64,000 nt of DNA, taken from the NCBI GenBank assembly GCA_017612555.1, contig JAGAFR010000053.1, positions 1-64,000 of the forward strand, in the 5' to 3' direction. The DNA comes from Lachnospiraceae bacterium (GTDB lineage: Bacteria; Bacillota; Clostridia; Lachnospirales; Lachnospiraceae). Each line of letters opens with the position of its first letter. Position 1 is the first letter of the stretch. Positions 25,650 through 35,600 of this stretch are shown here, one piece after another. Both the position numbers and the translations under genes were made by a program. Below the pieces are notes generated by a model that saw only the letters and a list, made by a program, of their open reading frames with translations, was not told the DNA's origin and did not search any database.

Positions 25650-26219
25650 ATGGAAGACGATATTTTTCTGCAACTATCAAACTTACTCAATGATGATTCG
25701 CCGTCAGCCGGCACGGGCGGTTTTTCGCGCGAGTACGGCGGGGCGGAAGATTCGACGATGTTTGCATATGACAGCATGGTCTCCCCTGATATCAAGCCCA
25801 AGAAGAGCGGCAGCGGCAGACGCAACATAGTCGTTATCGACGATGATTTCTCAACCCTCGATCTTATGAAGATCTATCTTCAGCGCGACTTCGACGTTGA
25901 AGTATTTGACAACCCCAAAAATGCGATCTTTTTCCTGAACGGAACAGTTCCGGACCTGATCTTCATAGACTGTTACCTGAATGTTATGTCAACCAAAAGG
26001 GTCCTTGATATCATAAGAACATATAAGGAGCTTGCAAACACTCCCATCGTCTACCTTGCTGAGCCTTCGGAACAGGCCGCCATAGAATCAAAGCTTCCTC
26101 CGGATGTATCCGACATCATTTCCCGTCCGGTAAGCCGTGCGGATCTTCAGCAGATCCTTGATAAATTCATCAAGGATGACGCAGACGGAGTCACAGGCGG
26201 ATCCGAACCTGTTATTTGA
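25650..26219 (+). CDS. Stand-alone receiver-domain protein with altered switch residues
   Basis: 189 residues. An N-terminal acidic, disordered region (1-55) is followed by a CheY-like receiver: VVIDDDFSTL (acidic pocket at 64-66), LIFIDCYLNVM with phospho-acceptor Asp107, and a C-terminal helix. No output domain. The Thr/Ser switch is Ala137 (VYLAEPS) and the conserved Lys is Arg159 (ISRPVS), so phosphorylation may not signal in the standard way. The ATG at 25650 has no ribosome site and a -10 box six bases upstream, so the message may be leaderless. It converges on the esterase gene with an 8-bp overlap. No histidine kinase nearby. Confidence 0.75.
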   Translation: MEDDIFLQLSNLLNDDSPSAGTGGFSREYGGAEDSTMFAYDSMVSPDIKPKKSGSGRRNIVVIDDDFSTLDLMKIYLQRDFDVEVFDNPKNAIFFLNGTVPDLIFIDCYLNVMSTKRVLDIIRTYKELANTPIVYLAEPSEQAAIESKLPPDVSDIISRPVSRADLQQILDKFIKDDADGVTGGSEPVI

Positions 26220-27609
26220 ATAGCATCTCTTCTTTTGCTCTGTCATCTCCGGCAGACTCTATCCACTTTGGCAGTTCCTTTCCGTCATACCCCGGTCCGT
26301 TCGGATCGGATCTTTTTATGAAATTGCACCAGTAGTCACACATCTTTCTTGCAAGTTCATAGTGTGCACCGCTATATGGTCTCCAGCACTTCTGTATTGT
26401 CTCAAAGAAAAACCAAAGATCGCATGAATGAAAAACACCGGGGGCATCTTTTCCGGGTACATCGATTGCAAACCTGTAAGTATATATCGGAGCCTTATAT
26501 CCGTTTTGGGCATGTGCGTCGACTATCGTCCTTACGGAATCCTGAACGACGTTAAACATCTTTATTCCGCTCTTTTCGATGATATCGGCTTTAAGTATAC
26601 GCTCCGCATCATCTCTGTGTTTGGGAAGCTTATCGATGAACTCGTCCTGCGTGTATCCGGTAAACATGGGAATGTCAGGCATTTTCCCCTCAAGCATCAT
26701 TGCAAACGGATCTTCTTTAACATATACGCCGTCAATGCACGGCACAAATCTCGGGTGATCCTTTGCAAAATCAAGATAGGCATCAACTATCGCCGGGGCA
26801 CTTATGTTTCTGGCCTCTTCTACCGAAGAACAGCCAAGACTCTTTATGAACTCGATACCGCTTTTTTTTACGTCCTCGATCATTCGCGGACTGATGATCC
26901 CGTCAAAATAAAAAGGATTCCTGATAAAACCGCTGAATACCGTGGCTTTTTTGATCATGTGCAGGTTTTCCGGGTTTGCCATCGCATAGGTAACGCTTGC
27001 CCCGCCCGCAGACTGTCCCGCAAGAGTGATATTCCCGGGATCACCGCCGAACGCCGCTATGTTCCTGTATACCCAGGCAAGACCTGCCTGTTGGTCAAGA
27101 AGCCCGAAGTTCGTAGGATGCGCACCATCTTCCGCGTCAAGGTCGGGATGGGCAAGGAACCCGAAAACACCGAGCCGGTATGCGATGGATACAACGACCA
27201 CCCCGTGCCTTGCAATGCGCTCACCGTTGAACTCCATCTCGGCCGTATAGCCCCACTGAAAAGCCCCGCCGTATATCCACACAAGTACCGGAAGCCTCTC
27301 ATCCGTGCTCTTCGCGCCTGTCCAGACGTTAAGATACAGACTGTCCTCACTTATAGCAATATCCGGATCCACATGAAACTCCCTTTCATACAGACCGTCC
27401 TCGATACCCGGCCTGTCCTGCATTGATATCGGTGCAAAACGACAGCACTGCCTTACCCCGTCCCAGTGTTCGCACGGCTGCGGTGCTCTCCACCGGTTCT
27501 TACCGACAGGGGGCGCGGCAAAGGGTATTCCTCGAAAGACCGTCACTCTCGGATCATCTGCCGGAAGGCCTTCTATCTTACCGCTCTCAACAGTTGTCTC
27601 TCTTATCAT
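26212..27609 (-). CDS. Type B carboxylesterase
   Basis: 465 residues, alpha/beta-hydrolase of the COesterase family. FRGIPFAAPPVGKNRW (25-40), EDSLYLNVW (88-96), nucleophile elbow GQSAGG with Ser200, oxyanion segment YGGAF, acidic residue in YTQDEF and probable catalytic His in VFHSCDLWFF. No signal peptide, so cytoplasmic. The ATG at 27609 is preceded by GGAGGG; the longer in-frame start at 27666 runs through a terminator hairpin and is rejected. Substrate unknown; plausible targets are acetylated or feruloylated plant-derived esters (inference from family). Confidence 0.88.
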   Translation of the reverse strand: MIRETTVESGKIEGLPADDPRVTVFRGIPFAAPPVGKNRWRAPQPCEHWDGVRQCCRFAPISMQDRPGIEDGLYEREFHVDPDIAISEDSLYLNVWTGAKSTDERLPVLVWIYGGAFQWGYTAEMEFNGERIARHGVVVVSIAYRLGVFGFLAHPDLDAEDGAHPTNFGLLDQQAGLAWVYRNIAAFGGDPGNITLAGQSAGGASVTYAMANPENLHMIKKATVFSGFIRNPFYFDGIISPRMIEDVKKSGIEFIKSLGCSSVEEARNISAPAIVDAYLDFAKDHPRFVPCIDGVYVKEDPFAMMLEGKMPDIPMFTGYTQDEFIDKLPKHRDDAERILKADIIEKSGIKMFNVVQDSVRTIVDAHAQNGYKAPIYTYRFAIDVPGKDAPGVFHSCDLWFFFETIQKCWRPYSGAHYELARKMCDYWCNFIKRSDPNGPGYDGKELPKWIESAGDDRAKEEMLFK

Positions 27610-27620
27610 GTGTCCCTCCG

Positions 27621-27661
27621 ATAAAAAAGCTTGAAGCGCCGCAAAGAGCATTTCAAGCTTT
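27621..27661 (-). terminator. Rho-independent terminator of the liv operon
   Basis: Minus strand 10-bp arms AAGCTTGAA and TTCAAGCTT (27661-27652, 27635-27626) followed by a TTTTTTAT run, 23 bp after the livF stop codon. Confidence 0.8.
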
Positions 27662-27683
27662 GTCATGTTTCACTTTATAAATG

Positions 27684-28403
27684 TCAGGAATTTCCGCTTC
27701 CAAGATATGCCGCACGGACTTTCTCATCCTCAAGAAGCTGCCTTCCGGTACCTTCCATCGCTATCATACCGTTTTCGATAACATATGCACGGTCTGCCAC
27801 ATGAAGTGCCATATTGGCGTTCTGTTCGATAAGAAGCACGGTTGTCCCCGCTTCATTGATCTGCTTGATGATATCGAATATACCCTGCACGACTATAGGA
27901 GCCAGTCCGAGAGACGGCTCATCCATCATGAGCAGCTTCGGCCGTCCCATGAGAGCTCGTCCCACAGCAAGCATCTGCTGTTCTCCGCCCGACAGTGTAC
28001 CGCCCTCCTGCCAGGAACGCTCTTTAAGCCTTGGGAAATACTCAAATACCATCTCTATATCTTTCTCAAGATCGTCTTTTCTAAGATACGCACCGATCTT
28101 CAGATTCTCAAGCACGGTCAGGTTAGGGAATATCCTTCGTCCCTCGGGGACCATCATCAGACCTTTTGATACGATGTTCGTCGGATCTTTCGATGTAATG
28201 TCCTCACCGTTAAAAATGATACTTCCTTCCACGGGTTTGACAAGCCCGCTTATCGTACGAAGCGTCGAACTCTTTCCCGCACCGTTCGCTCCTATGAGCG
28301 TGACTATCTCCTTGTCCTTAACATCAAAGCTGATGCCGCGAACAGCTTCGATACCGCCGTATCTGACCTTAAGATTTTCTATTTTCAGGACCTGTTCACT
28401 CAT
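27684..28403 (-). CDS. livF: Branched-chain amino acid ABC transporter ATPase LivF
   Basis: 239 residues. Walker A GANGAGKSS, signature LSGGEQQMLAVGRALM, Walker B LLMMDEPSLGLAP, and the LivF-specific IEQNANMALHVADRAYV. Start chosen at 28403 (GAGGA just upstream), overlapping the end of livG by 8 bp; an in-frame ATG at 28436 lies well inside livG. It pairs with LivG to energise the LivHM channel. Confidence 0.94.
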   Translation of the reverse strand: MSEQVLKIENLKVRYGGIEAVRGISFDVKDKEIVTLIGANGAGKSSTLRTISGLVKPVEGSIIFNGEDITSKDPTNIVSKGLMMVPEGRRIFPNLTVLENLKIGAYLRKDDLEKDIEMVFEYFPRLKERSWQEGGTLSGGEQQMLAVGRALMGRPKLLMMDEPSLGLAPIVVQGIFDIIKQINEAGTTVLLIEQNANMALHVADRAYVIENGMIAMEGTGRQLLEDEKVRAAYLGSGNS

Positions 28404-29250
28404 TGTCTTCCTCTTCCGTTGTTCCGAGATATGCATCGATAACGTGCTTGTTGTTCCTTACCTCTTCAGGGATACCGCGTGCGATCTCGCTTCCGAAATC
28501 GATGACATAAATGTAATCGGATATGTTCATGACAAGATCCATATGATGTTCTATAAGGAACACCGTCAGATCATATTTATCACGTATCTGTCTGACAAAA
28601 TCAGCCAGTTCCGCTGTCTCCTGCGGGTTCATTCCCGCTGCCGGCTCATCAAGAAGAAGGAGTGTAGGCTTCGTTGCAAGAGCTCTCGCGATCTCAAGGC
28701 GGCGCTGCAATCCGTACGGAAGGCTGACTGCCAGTTCATCTTTATATGCATCGAGTCCCTGCTCCACAAGGAGCTCCATCGTCTCTTCTCTCATCCGCTT
28801 TTCTTCGGCAAGATTCTTTCTGAAAACCGCGGAAAATACGTTCTGCTTCGCGTGTTGATGCTTTGCAACGAGCACATTTTCAAACACGGTCATGCTCTTC
28901 CACAGACGTATGTTCTGGAATGTACGTGCTATTCCAAGCCCGGTGATCTCATCGGGTGTAGGAGCCAGTATCGGATCATTTGAATACCTGTCCGCATTCT
29001 CTCCCTTATATGACTTGGCCGTGGAGCGTGACGGATGATTCCTTACCATAGGCTTTCCCATGAACTCGATCAATCCGTTGGTCGGCTGATATACACCGGT
29101 GATACAGTTAAAGGCAGTCGTCTTGCCGGCACCGTTCGGTCCGATGAGCGCGATTATCTTGTGCTCCGGAACATCCAGGGTAAGGTTATTGACGGAAACC
29201 ACACCCCCGAACTGCATTGTTACATTTTCCAAATGCAGGGCATTTCCCAT
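28396..29250 (-). CDS. livG: Branched-chain amino acid ABC transporter ATPase LivG
   Basis: 284 residues, Walker A GPNGAGKTT, signature in SLPYGLQRRLEIARALAT, Walker B LLLLDEPAAGMNP, and the family-typical FLIEHHMDLVMNISDYIYVI. An insertion around residues 60-85 (NHPSRSTAKSYKGENADRYS) is longer than in E. coli LivG. It follows livM by 3 bp. Confidence 0.94.
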   Translation of the reverse strand: MGNALHLENVTMQFGGVVSVNNLTLDVPEHKIIALIGPNGAGKTTAFNCITGVYQPTNGLIEFMGKPMVRNHPSRSTAKSYKGENADRYSNDPILAPTPDEITGLGIARTFQNIRLWKSMTVFENVLVAKHQHAKQNVFSAVFRKNLAEEKRMREETMELLVEQGLDAYKDELAVSLPYGLQRRLEIARALATKPTLLLLDEPAAGMNPQETAELADFVRQIRDKYDLTVFLIEHHMDLVMNISDYIYVIDFGSEIARGIPEEVRNNKHVIDAYLGTTEEEDNE

Positions 29251-29253
29251 AAC

Positions 29254-30447
29254 CTAACTCTTCCTTTCCGATCTTTTGGAGATCTTATCAATAAGGCCTC
29301 CTATGCTTATCTCGCGATTACCCATGATACCCTGTGAAAAGAACAGGACTATCACCATGATGACTATCGAGAATACTACCATTCTGAATCCGTTACGAAG
29401 AAGCGGGAGCTTGAAGCTTCCGATGTAGATCTCGGTATCAAGGAATCTCAGCCACCACTCCGAACATGCCACATACAGGAACGTAGCAAGCACACTTCCG
29501 CTGACCGAACCGATACCGCCGATAACAACGATCAGCAATATCTCATATGTCATTACGGAAGTAAAAGCTTTGGCCTGTGCATTGGCAACATACATCGCAA
29601 AAAGCGCTCCGCCTACTCCGGCAAAGAAGCTTGATATGACAAATGACATCATTTTATGTTTAAACAGACTGATACCCATTGCCTCTGCCGCAACTTCGTC
29701 ATCACGGATGGCTTTGAACGCTCTTCCGTATGAAGAATTGATCAGCAATACGATCAGCAGTATACATATCGAAGATATAAGGAACGGTACAAATGTCGAC
29801 AGACGCAGTATCGTCTGTGATCCGTTCGTAATGTTAAAATCCGAAAAAGTCGGGAATCCTTTTATCATGTTGGCCCCGTTTGTGATCCTGCCAAGCTTCT
29901 GCCACTGGAAGATCGCACGGATTATCTCGGCAAATCCGAGTGTGGCTATCGCCAGATAATCACTCTTGAGCCTGAGTACCGGTATACCTATAAGATATGA
30001 GAAAAATCCCGCAACGCATCCCGCAAGAATGAGTGCCAAAAGACTTCCCAGTATCATGCTTACGGCACCGCCTGCTCCGCTTTCTCCGAATATTCCCTTG
30101 AACATATCAACAAGAGAGAAGTTAAAAGCACATCCGCCGAACAGATAATATACCTGTTCCTTCATTGCGGAAGGCACGGTGAGTATCGCATACGTATACG
30201 CACCAAGCAGCATGAATCCGGCCTGTCCGAGAGAGAACAACCCCGTAAAACCGTTAAGGAGATTCATTGATACCGCAACGAGTGAATACACAGCCGCTTT
30301 CTTGAGCACCGTAAAGAGCGGACTCGTAGGTTCAAATACCTGCGGAAGTCTTATCACGGAGCTTATGTTCTCAAGCAGGATGATAAACAGAAGCAGTATC
30401 GATATAAATATAAAAATCTTGAATGTCTTTCTTTTCTGATCCATCAT
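29254..30447 (-). CDS. livM: Branched-chain amino acid ABC transporter permease LivM
   Basis: 397 residues, about ten helices, BPD_transp_2 family. NLLNGFTGLFSLGQAGFMLLG and the loop SYGRAFKAIRDDEVAAEAMG, which couples to the ATPase, are LivM hallmarks. It overlaps livH by 4 bp (ATGA). Confidence 0.93.
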   Translation of the reverse strand: MMDQKRKTFKIFIFISILLLFIILLENISSVIRLPQVFEPTSPLFTVLKKAAVYSLVAVSMNLLNGFTGLFSLGQAGFMLLGAYTYAILTVPSAMKEQVYYLFGGCAFNFSLVDMFKGIFGESGAGGAVSMILGSLLALILAGCVAGFFSYLIGIPVLRLKSDYLAIATLGFAEIIRAIFQWQKLGRITNGANMIKGFPTFSDFNITNGSQTILRLSTFVPFLISSICILLIVLLINSSYGRAFKAIRDDEVAAEAMGISLFKHKMMSFVISSFFAGVGGALFAMYVANAQAKAFTSVMTYEILLIVVIGGIGSVSGSVLATFLYVACSEWWLRFLDTEIYIGSFKLPLLRNGFRMVVFSIVIMVIVLFFSQGIMGNREISIGGLIDKISKRSERKS

Positions 30448-31331
30448 ACCTTATCCGTCGCTGCCTCCCCGAAAAGTCCCTGAGGTTTGAATATCAGGAT
30501 GATTATAAGAAGCGCAAAAGTAAACGCATCCGAGAACACCGATACATCCCATGCGGAAGGAAGTCCCTTTATTATAGTCTCGCATATTCCGATAAGAAAC
30601 GCTCCGATAACGGCGCCGGGTATGGAGCCTATCCCTCCGAATACAGCGGCTACAAATGCCTTAAGTCCCGGCATCGCGCCTGCCGTGGGAGTGATGGCCG
30701 GATAATTCGTAAAGAAAAGGATGGATCCTACAGCCGCAAGTGCCGATCCTATTATGAACGTAACGGAGATAACGCTGTTGATCCTGATCCCCATGAGACG
30801 GCTCGTCTCAAAATCCTTGGACACCGCTCTCATTGCCATTCCAACCTTGGTATGATTTATAAGCTGCGTCAGTCCGAACACAAGTGCAAGAACAAGGAAC
30901 GGTGTGATGATAACAACCCACTTTGTCTGTGTCCCCGCTACATTGACCGTATCGGACAATCCCTTTATCACGGGATATGTCATCGGCTGCCCTCCGGTGA
31001 TGTAAGTGGCAGTATTCTGAAGCAGATAGCTCACTCCTATGGCAGAGATCATGACCGACATCCTCGGTGCGCTTCTAAGCGGCTTGTATGCCGCACGCTC
31101 GATCGAAAAGCCGAGCAGCACCGTTAATATTATCACGAGAGGCAGTGCCTCCGTGAAAGGAAGTGATGCCGAGAAATATATTCCCATAAGTCCCGCGACC
31201 ATGAACACGTCTCCGTGTGCAAAATTGATCAGTCGCAGGATACCGTATACGAGTGTGTATCCTATCGCTATTAGAGCATATTGTCCGCCCACCGATATAC
31301 CGGAGAGTAGAACCGAAATGACATATTCCAT
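30444..31331 (-). CDS. livH: Branched-chain amino acid ABC transporter permease LivH
   Basis: 295 residues, eight or so helices. YALIAIGYTLVYGILRLINF followed by AHGDVFMVAGLMG is the conserved LivH entry; AVFGGIGSIPGAVIGAFLIG lies near the C-terminus. It starts 12 bp after the binding-protein gene. Confidence 0.94.
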   Translation of the reverse strand: MEYVISVLLSGISVGGQYALIAIGYTLVYGILRLINFAHGDVFMVAGLMGIYFSASLPFTEALPLVIILTVLLGFSIERAAYKPLRSAPRMSVMISAIGVSYLLQNTATYITGGQPMTYPVIKGLSDTVNVAGTQTKWVVIITPFLVLALVFGLTQLINHTKVGMAMRAVSKDFETSRLMGIRINSVISVTFIIGSALAAVGSILFFTNYPAITPTAGAMPGLKAFVAAVFGGIGSIPGAVIGAFLIGICETIIKGLPSAWDVSVFSDAFTFALLIIILIFKPQGLFGEAATDKV

Positions 31332-31343
31332 AAAATCAATCCT

Positions 31344-32549
31344 TTACTTTGATCCTGTCTGAACCTTTTCAAATGCCCAGGTACCTGCAGAAGTATCTGC
31401 TGTCTTGATGTATGCTGTATCACGTACGGCATCGCCGACCTGGTCAAATGCGATCGAACCCGAAACGCCTGTATATGTTACGCCGGGGATAGCTGCCTTG
31501 ATGGCACCCTTATCGCCTGAGCCTGCTGCCTTGATAGCTTCAAGGGCAACATAGTATGCATCATAACCCATTGCCGTTACGGCAGCTATTGTGTCGTTTC
31601 CGCCGTTTGCCGTCATAGCATCCGAATTGTTGTTGATGTAATCCTTGATACCCTTATCAAACTTCTCGGAACCGCCTTCCTGATAGAAGGTTGATACGTA
31701 GAGCTGAAGGTTTGTTCCCTTTGTTGCCTCAAGGACCATGTTATCGTCAAGTGTATCCGATCCGAGGAAAGGAATTCCGATATCAAGTGAAGCTGCCTGC
31801 TCCATGATCTGCTTTGCATAAGCGATCGAAACGGGTGTAAAGATAACGTCCGCTCCTTCGCTCTTTGCTTTGTTCAGGTATGAAGTAAAGTCTGAGTTGT
31901 TGGTCGGGAATGAGTCTGTGATGACTTCGCCGCCTGCTGCTTCAAACACCTGCTTGAAGAATACGCAAAGACCCTGATCGTACTCGTTTCCGTTCTCACC
32001 GAGGCAGTATGCCTTCTTGGCTGAGAATTTTTCCATTGCAAAGTTTGCAAGAACGTCTGCCTGGAAGTTATCAAGGAAACATATTCTGAAGTAGTAATCA
32101 TTTCCTGCGGTAACGTTAGGGTTTGTACATGTTACGCCGATAGCTGCAAGTCCTGCTTCCTCAAACTTGGGGCCGCCTGCCATTGACACGCCCGAACCGT
32201 AAGATCCGAGTATAAGTGAAACGTCCTTACCGACCAGCTCTGAAGCTGCTGACGGAGCCTTATCTGCACTTGAACCGTTATCAGCCATAACAAGCTCTAC
32301 ATTATATGTCTTGCCGCCCACTTCAACCGTGGGAGTCTCGGCATTTGCATACTGCATTCCAAGGATCTCCTTCTTTCCGCCCGAAGCCGAATCACCGGTT
32401 GAGGGCTCGAATACACCGATCCTGATAGTGTCTCCCGATGATGACGAAGGCGCAGCAGCACCTGCTCCATCCGCACTTCCGGCAGCGGCACAAGCCGTAA
32501 GGCCCATTGCCATAACACCGGCCATTAACATAGCCATAATCTTTTTCAT
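31344..32549 (-). CDS. livJ: Branched-chain amino acid binding lipoprotein LivJ/LivK
   Basis: 401 residues. Signal peptide and lipobox MGLTAC (Cys20), short Ala/Ser linker, then a Peripla_BP_6 domain (IRIGVFEPSTGDSASGGKKE; VSLILGSYGSGVSMAGGPKF). ATG at 32549 has AAGGAGG nine bases upstream; an in-frame start at 32615 would precede the promoter region and is rejected. Actual ligand could be any branched-chain or other hydrophobic amino acid. First gene of livJHMGF. Confidence 0.92.
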   Translation of the reverse strand: MKKIMAMLMAGVMAMGLTACAAAGSADGAGAAAPSSSSGDTIRIGVFEPSTGDSASGGKKEILGMQYANAETPTVEVGGKTYNVELVMADNGSSADKAPSAASELVGKDVSLILGSYGSGVSMAGGPKFEEAGLAAIGVTCTNPNVTAGNDYYFRICFLDNFQADVLANFAMEKFSAKKAYCLGENGNEYDQGLCVFFKQVFEAAGGEVITDSFPTNNSDFTSYLNKAKSEGADVIFTPVSIAYAKQIMEQAASLDIGIPFLGSDTLDDNMVLEATKGTNLQLYVSTFYQEGGSEKFDKGIKDYINNNSDAMTANGGNDTIAAVTAMGYDAYYVALEAIKAAGSGDKGAIKAAIPGVTYTGVSGSIAFDQVGDAVRDTAYIKTADTSAGTWAFEKVQTGSK

Positions 32550-32586
32550 AATCTGTGACCTCCTTTTTGTAACAAATACGCCAATT

Positions 32587-32615
32587 ATTTTACTGTTTAT
32601 CGCTTGCAAAATCAA
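32587..32615 (-). promoter_or_regulatory. Promoter of the liv operon
   Basis: Minus strand TTGATT (32615-32610), 17-bp spacer, TAAAAT (32592-32587). A small dyad CGCTTG-attttg-CAAGCG covers the -35 box (about 32601-32618) and could be an operator. The promoter starts 15 bp after the carB stop codon, so liv transcription may also receive read-through from the nitrogen operon. Confidence 0.6.
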
Positions 32616-32631
32616 GCGCCAGATACCATGC

Positions 32632-35600
32632 CTAGAATATCGTCGATACCTTTATCGTAAGTTCTTCAAGAACATCGAGCAGAACTCTTACCGTATCAAG
32701 GGATGTAAAGATCGTTACGTTATTTTCTATAGCACATCTTCTTATGGCTGCGCCGTCCTGATAATGGACTCCCGACAGTACGGCACGGCTGTTTATGACA
32801 TATGCGACATTTCCCGAACGGATGGCATCAAGTATCTCTTCGCTTCCCTCGCTGAGTTTCTTTCTGATACGTGTCCTGACGCCGTAGTTCTTCAGATACT
32901 CACCGGTAAGGCTCGTAGCCTCGATATTAAATCCCATATCGTAAAACCGTTTGATAAGAGGCATTCCCTCGATCTTATCTTCATCGGCAAGCGATACTAT
33001 AACGGTGCCGTAGTTCTTCAGTTTGATACCCGATGCGATGAGCGCTTTATACATCGCCCTGTGAAGTCTTTCATCATATCCGATCGCTTCGCCGGTTGAT
33101 TTCATCTCAGGCGACAGATACGAATCCATTCCTTTGAGCTTCGAGAACGAGAAGGCCGGAACCTTGACACACCACCTTTTTCTCTCTTCGGGATAGATAT
33201 CAAATATACCCTGCTCCTTAAGTCCTATACCCAGTATGCACTTCGTTGCGATGTCCGCAAGCGGATAGCCCGTAGCCTTCGACAGGAACGGGACCGTTCT
33301 CGATGATCTCGGGTTAACTTCTATAATAAAGACTTTTTCATTCTCATCGACGATGAACTGAATATTAAAGAGTCCTATAATCCCGATCCCGACTCCGAGC
33401 TTCTTCGTGTACTCAAGTATCGTTCCCTTGACACTGTCGGAAAGTGAGAACGGGGGATATACGCTTATTGAGTCTCCCGAATGAACTCCGGTCCTCTCTA
33501 CCAGCTCCATGATACCCGGGACGAACACGTTCATTCCGTCGCACACCGCGTCAACTTCAACTTCTTTTCCCTTTATGTATTTATCAACAAGCACGGGCTT
33601 ATCGATATCTATCTCAACAGCGGTCTGAAGGTAATGTCTCATCTCTTCTTCCTTGGACACTATCTGCATTGCTCTTCCGCCAAGGACAAAACTCGGACGC
33701 ACCAGCACAGGATATCCTATATCCTTTGCCGCATTCACACCATCCTCAACCGACGTTACCGCAACACCCTGTGGCTGCGGTATGTTTAGATCCTCAAGAA
33801 CTTTTTCAAACGCATCACGGTTCTCGGCACGCTCGATGGCCTCACATCCGGTACCTATGATCTTTACTCCGTACTCAAGGAGCGGCTCAGCAAGATTTAT
33901 GGCGGTCTGTCCTCCGAGTATCGCAATGACGCCTTCCGGTCTTTCCATCTCTATTATGTTCACCACATCTTCAACGCAGAGCGGTTCGAAATACAGCTTA
34001 TCCGAAGTCGTGTAATCGGTGGAGACCGTTTCCGGATTGTTGTTGATTATTATCGCCTCATATCCCAGCTTCTTTATCGTCATGACGGCATGTACCGTCG
34101 AGTAATCAAACTCCACGCCCTGACCTATACGTATGGGTCCGGAACCCAAAACAATGATCTTCCTGTTTTCGGTTATCTGGGATTCGTTCTCCTGTTCGTA
34201 CGTCGAGTAAAAATACGGCACATATGACTTAAACTCCGATGCGCACGTATCTATCATCTTGTAGACAGGCATGATACCGTTCTGCTTTCGGATGTCAAAT
34301 ACTTCATGGGCACTGATCCCCCACAGCATTCCGACTTCTTTATCTGAAAAACCCATCCGCTTGGCATCAGCCAGAACCTTCATATCCCGAGGGTGGGATG
34401 CAAGCTCCCTTTCCTGTTTTATGATGTTCCTGAACCTGCATATGAAAAAGATATCGATCCCGGTTATCTGTGATATGAGCTCTGCATCGGTATCACGACG
34501 GAGAAGCTCCGCTATAGCATATATTCTGTCATCCGTTCCGATCCTGATATAGTCCTTCAGATCATCCGTTGCAGACTCATCAAACTTATCGAGATGCAGA
34601 TGGTACGCACCCACCTCAAGACTGCGGATAGCCTTTAAGAGGCTTTCTTCGATCGAGCGGCCTACGCTCATGACTTCACCGGTCGCCTTCATCTGAGTAC
34701 CGAGACTGTTGTTGGCATCGGTGAATTTATCAAACGGAAACCTCGGCATCTTGGTCACCACATAATCCATCGACGGTTCGAACGATGCTACCGTGTTGGC
34801 AAGTTCTATCTCTTCAAGATGCATCCCTACGGCGATCTTGGCCGATACCCTTGCGATCGGATAACCACTGGCCTTTGATGCAAGTGCCGATGACCTGGAT
34901 ACCCTGGGGTTAACTTCTATGAGGTAATAATCAAAAGAATGAGGATCGAGCGCAAACTGTACGTTGCACCCGCCCTCGATCTTCAGTTCTCTTATTATCT
35001 TAAGCGCGCTGCTTCTAAGCATCTGATAGTCTTTGTTCGTAAGTGTCTGCGACGGACAGACGACTATCGAATCCCCCGTATGTATTCCGACAGGATCGAT
35101 GTTTTCCATATTACATACGGCGATCGCTGTATCATTTGCATCTCTTATGACTTCATATTCTATCTCTTTGTAGCCTCTGACGCTTTTCTCCACAAGGACC
35201 TGATGTACCGGCGACAGTTCGAGAGCATTCTTCATGATCTGCCGGAATTCTTCTTCGTCATCGGCAAATCCGCCGCCCGTACCTCCGAGAGTATAGGCGG
35301 GACGAAGCACTACAGGATATCCTATCTTTTCCGCTGCCGCGATACCCTCTTCCATTGACTCGGCGATCATTGACGGAAGTATCGGCTCTCCTATCCTCTC
35401 ACAAAGTTCCTTGAACAGCTCACGGTCTTCAGCCATCTCGATACTTTCGGCTTTGGTCCCTAAGAGCTGCACTCCGCACTCGTCAAGGACACCTTTCTTC
35501 TGAAGTGATACGGCAAGATTGAGTCCGGTCTGTCCGCCTATGCCTGCCAGTATCGCATCAGGACGTTCCATACGGATTATCTTGGCAATAAACTCAAGAG

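Noticed and set aside
27610-27666. Upstream start for the carboxylesterase
   Set aside because: The added codons are translated from the liv terminator hairpin and have no ribosome site.
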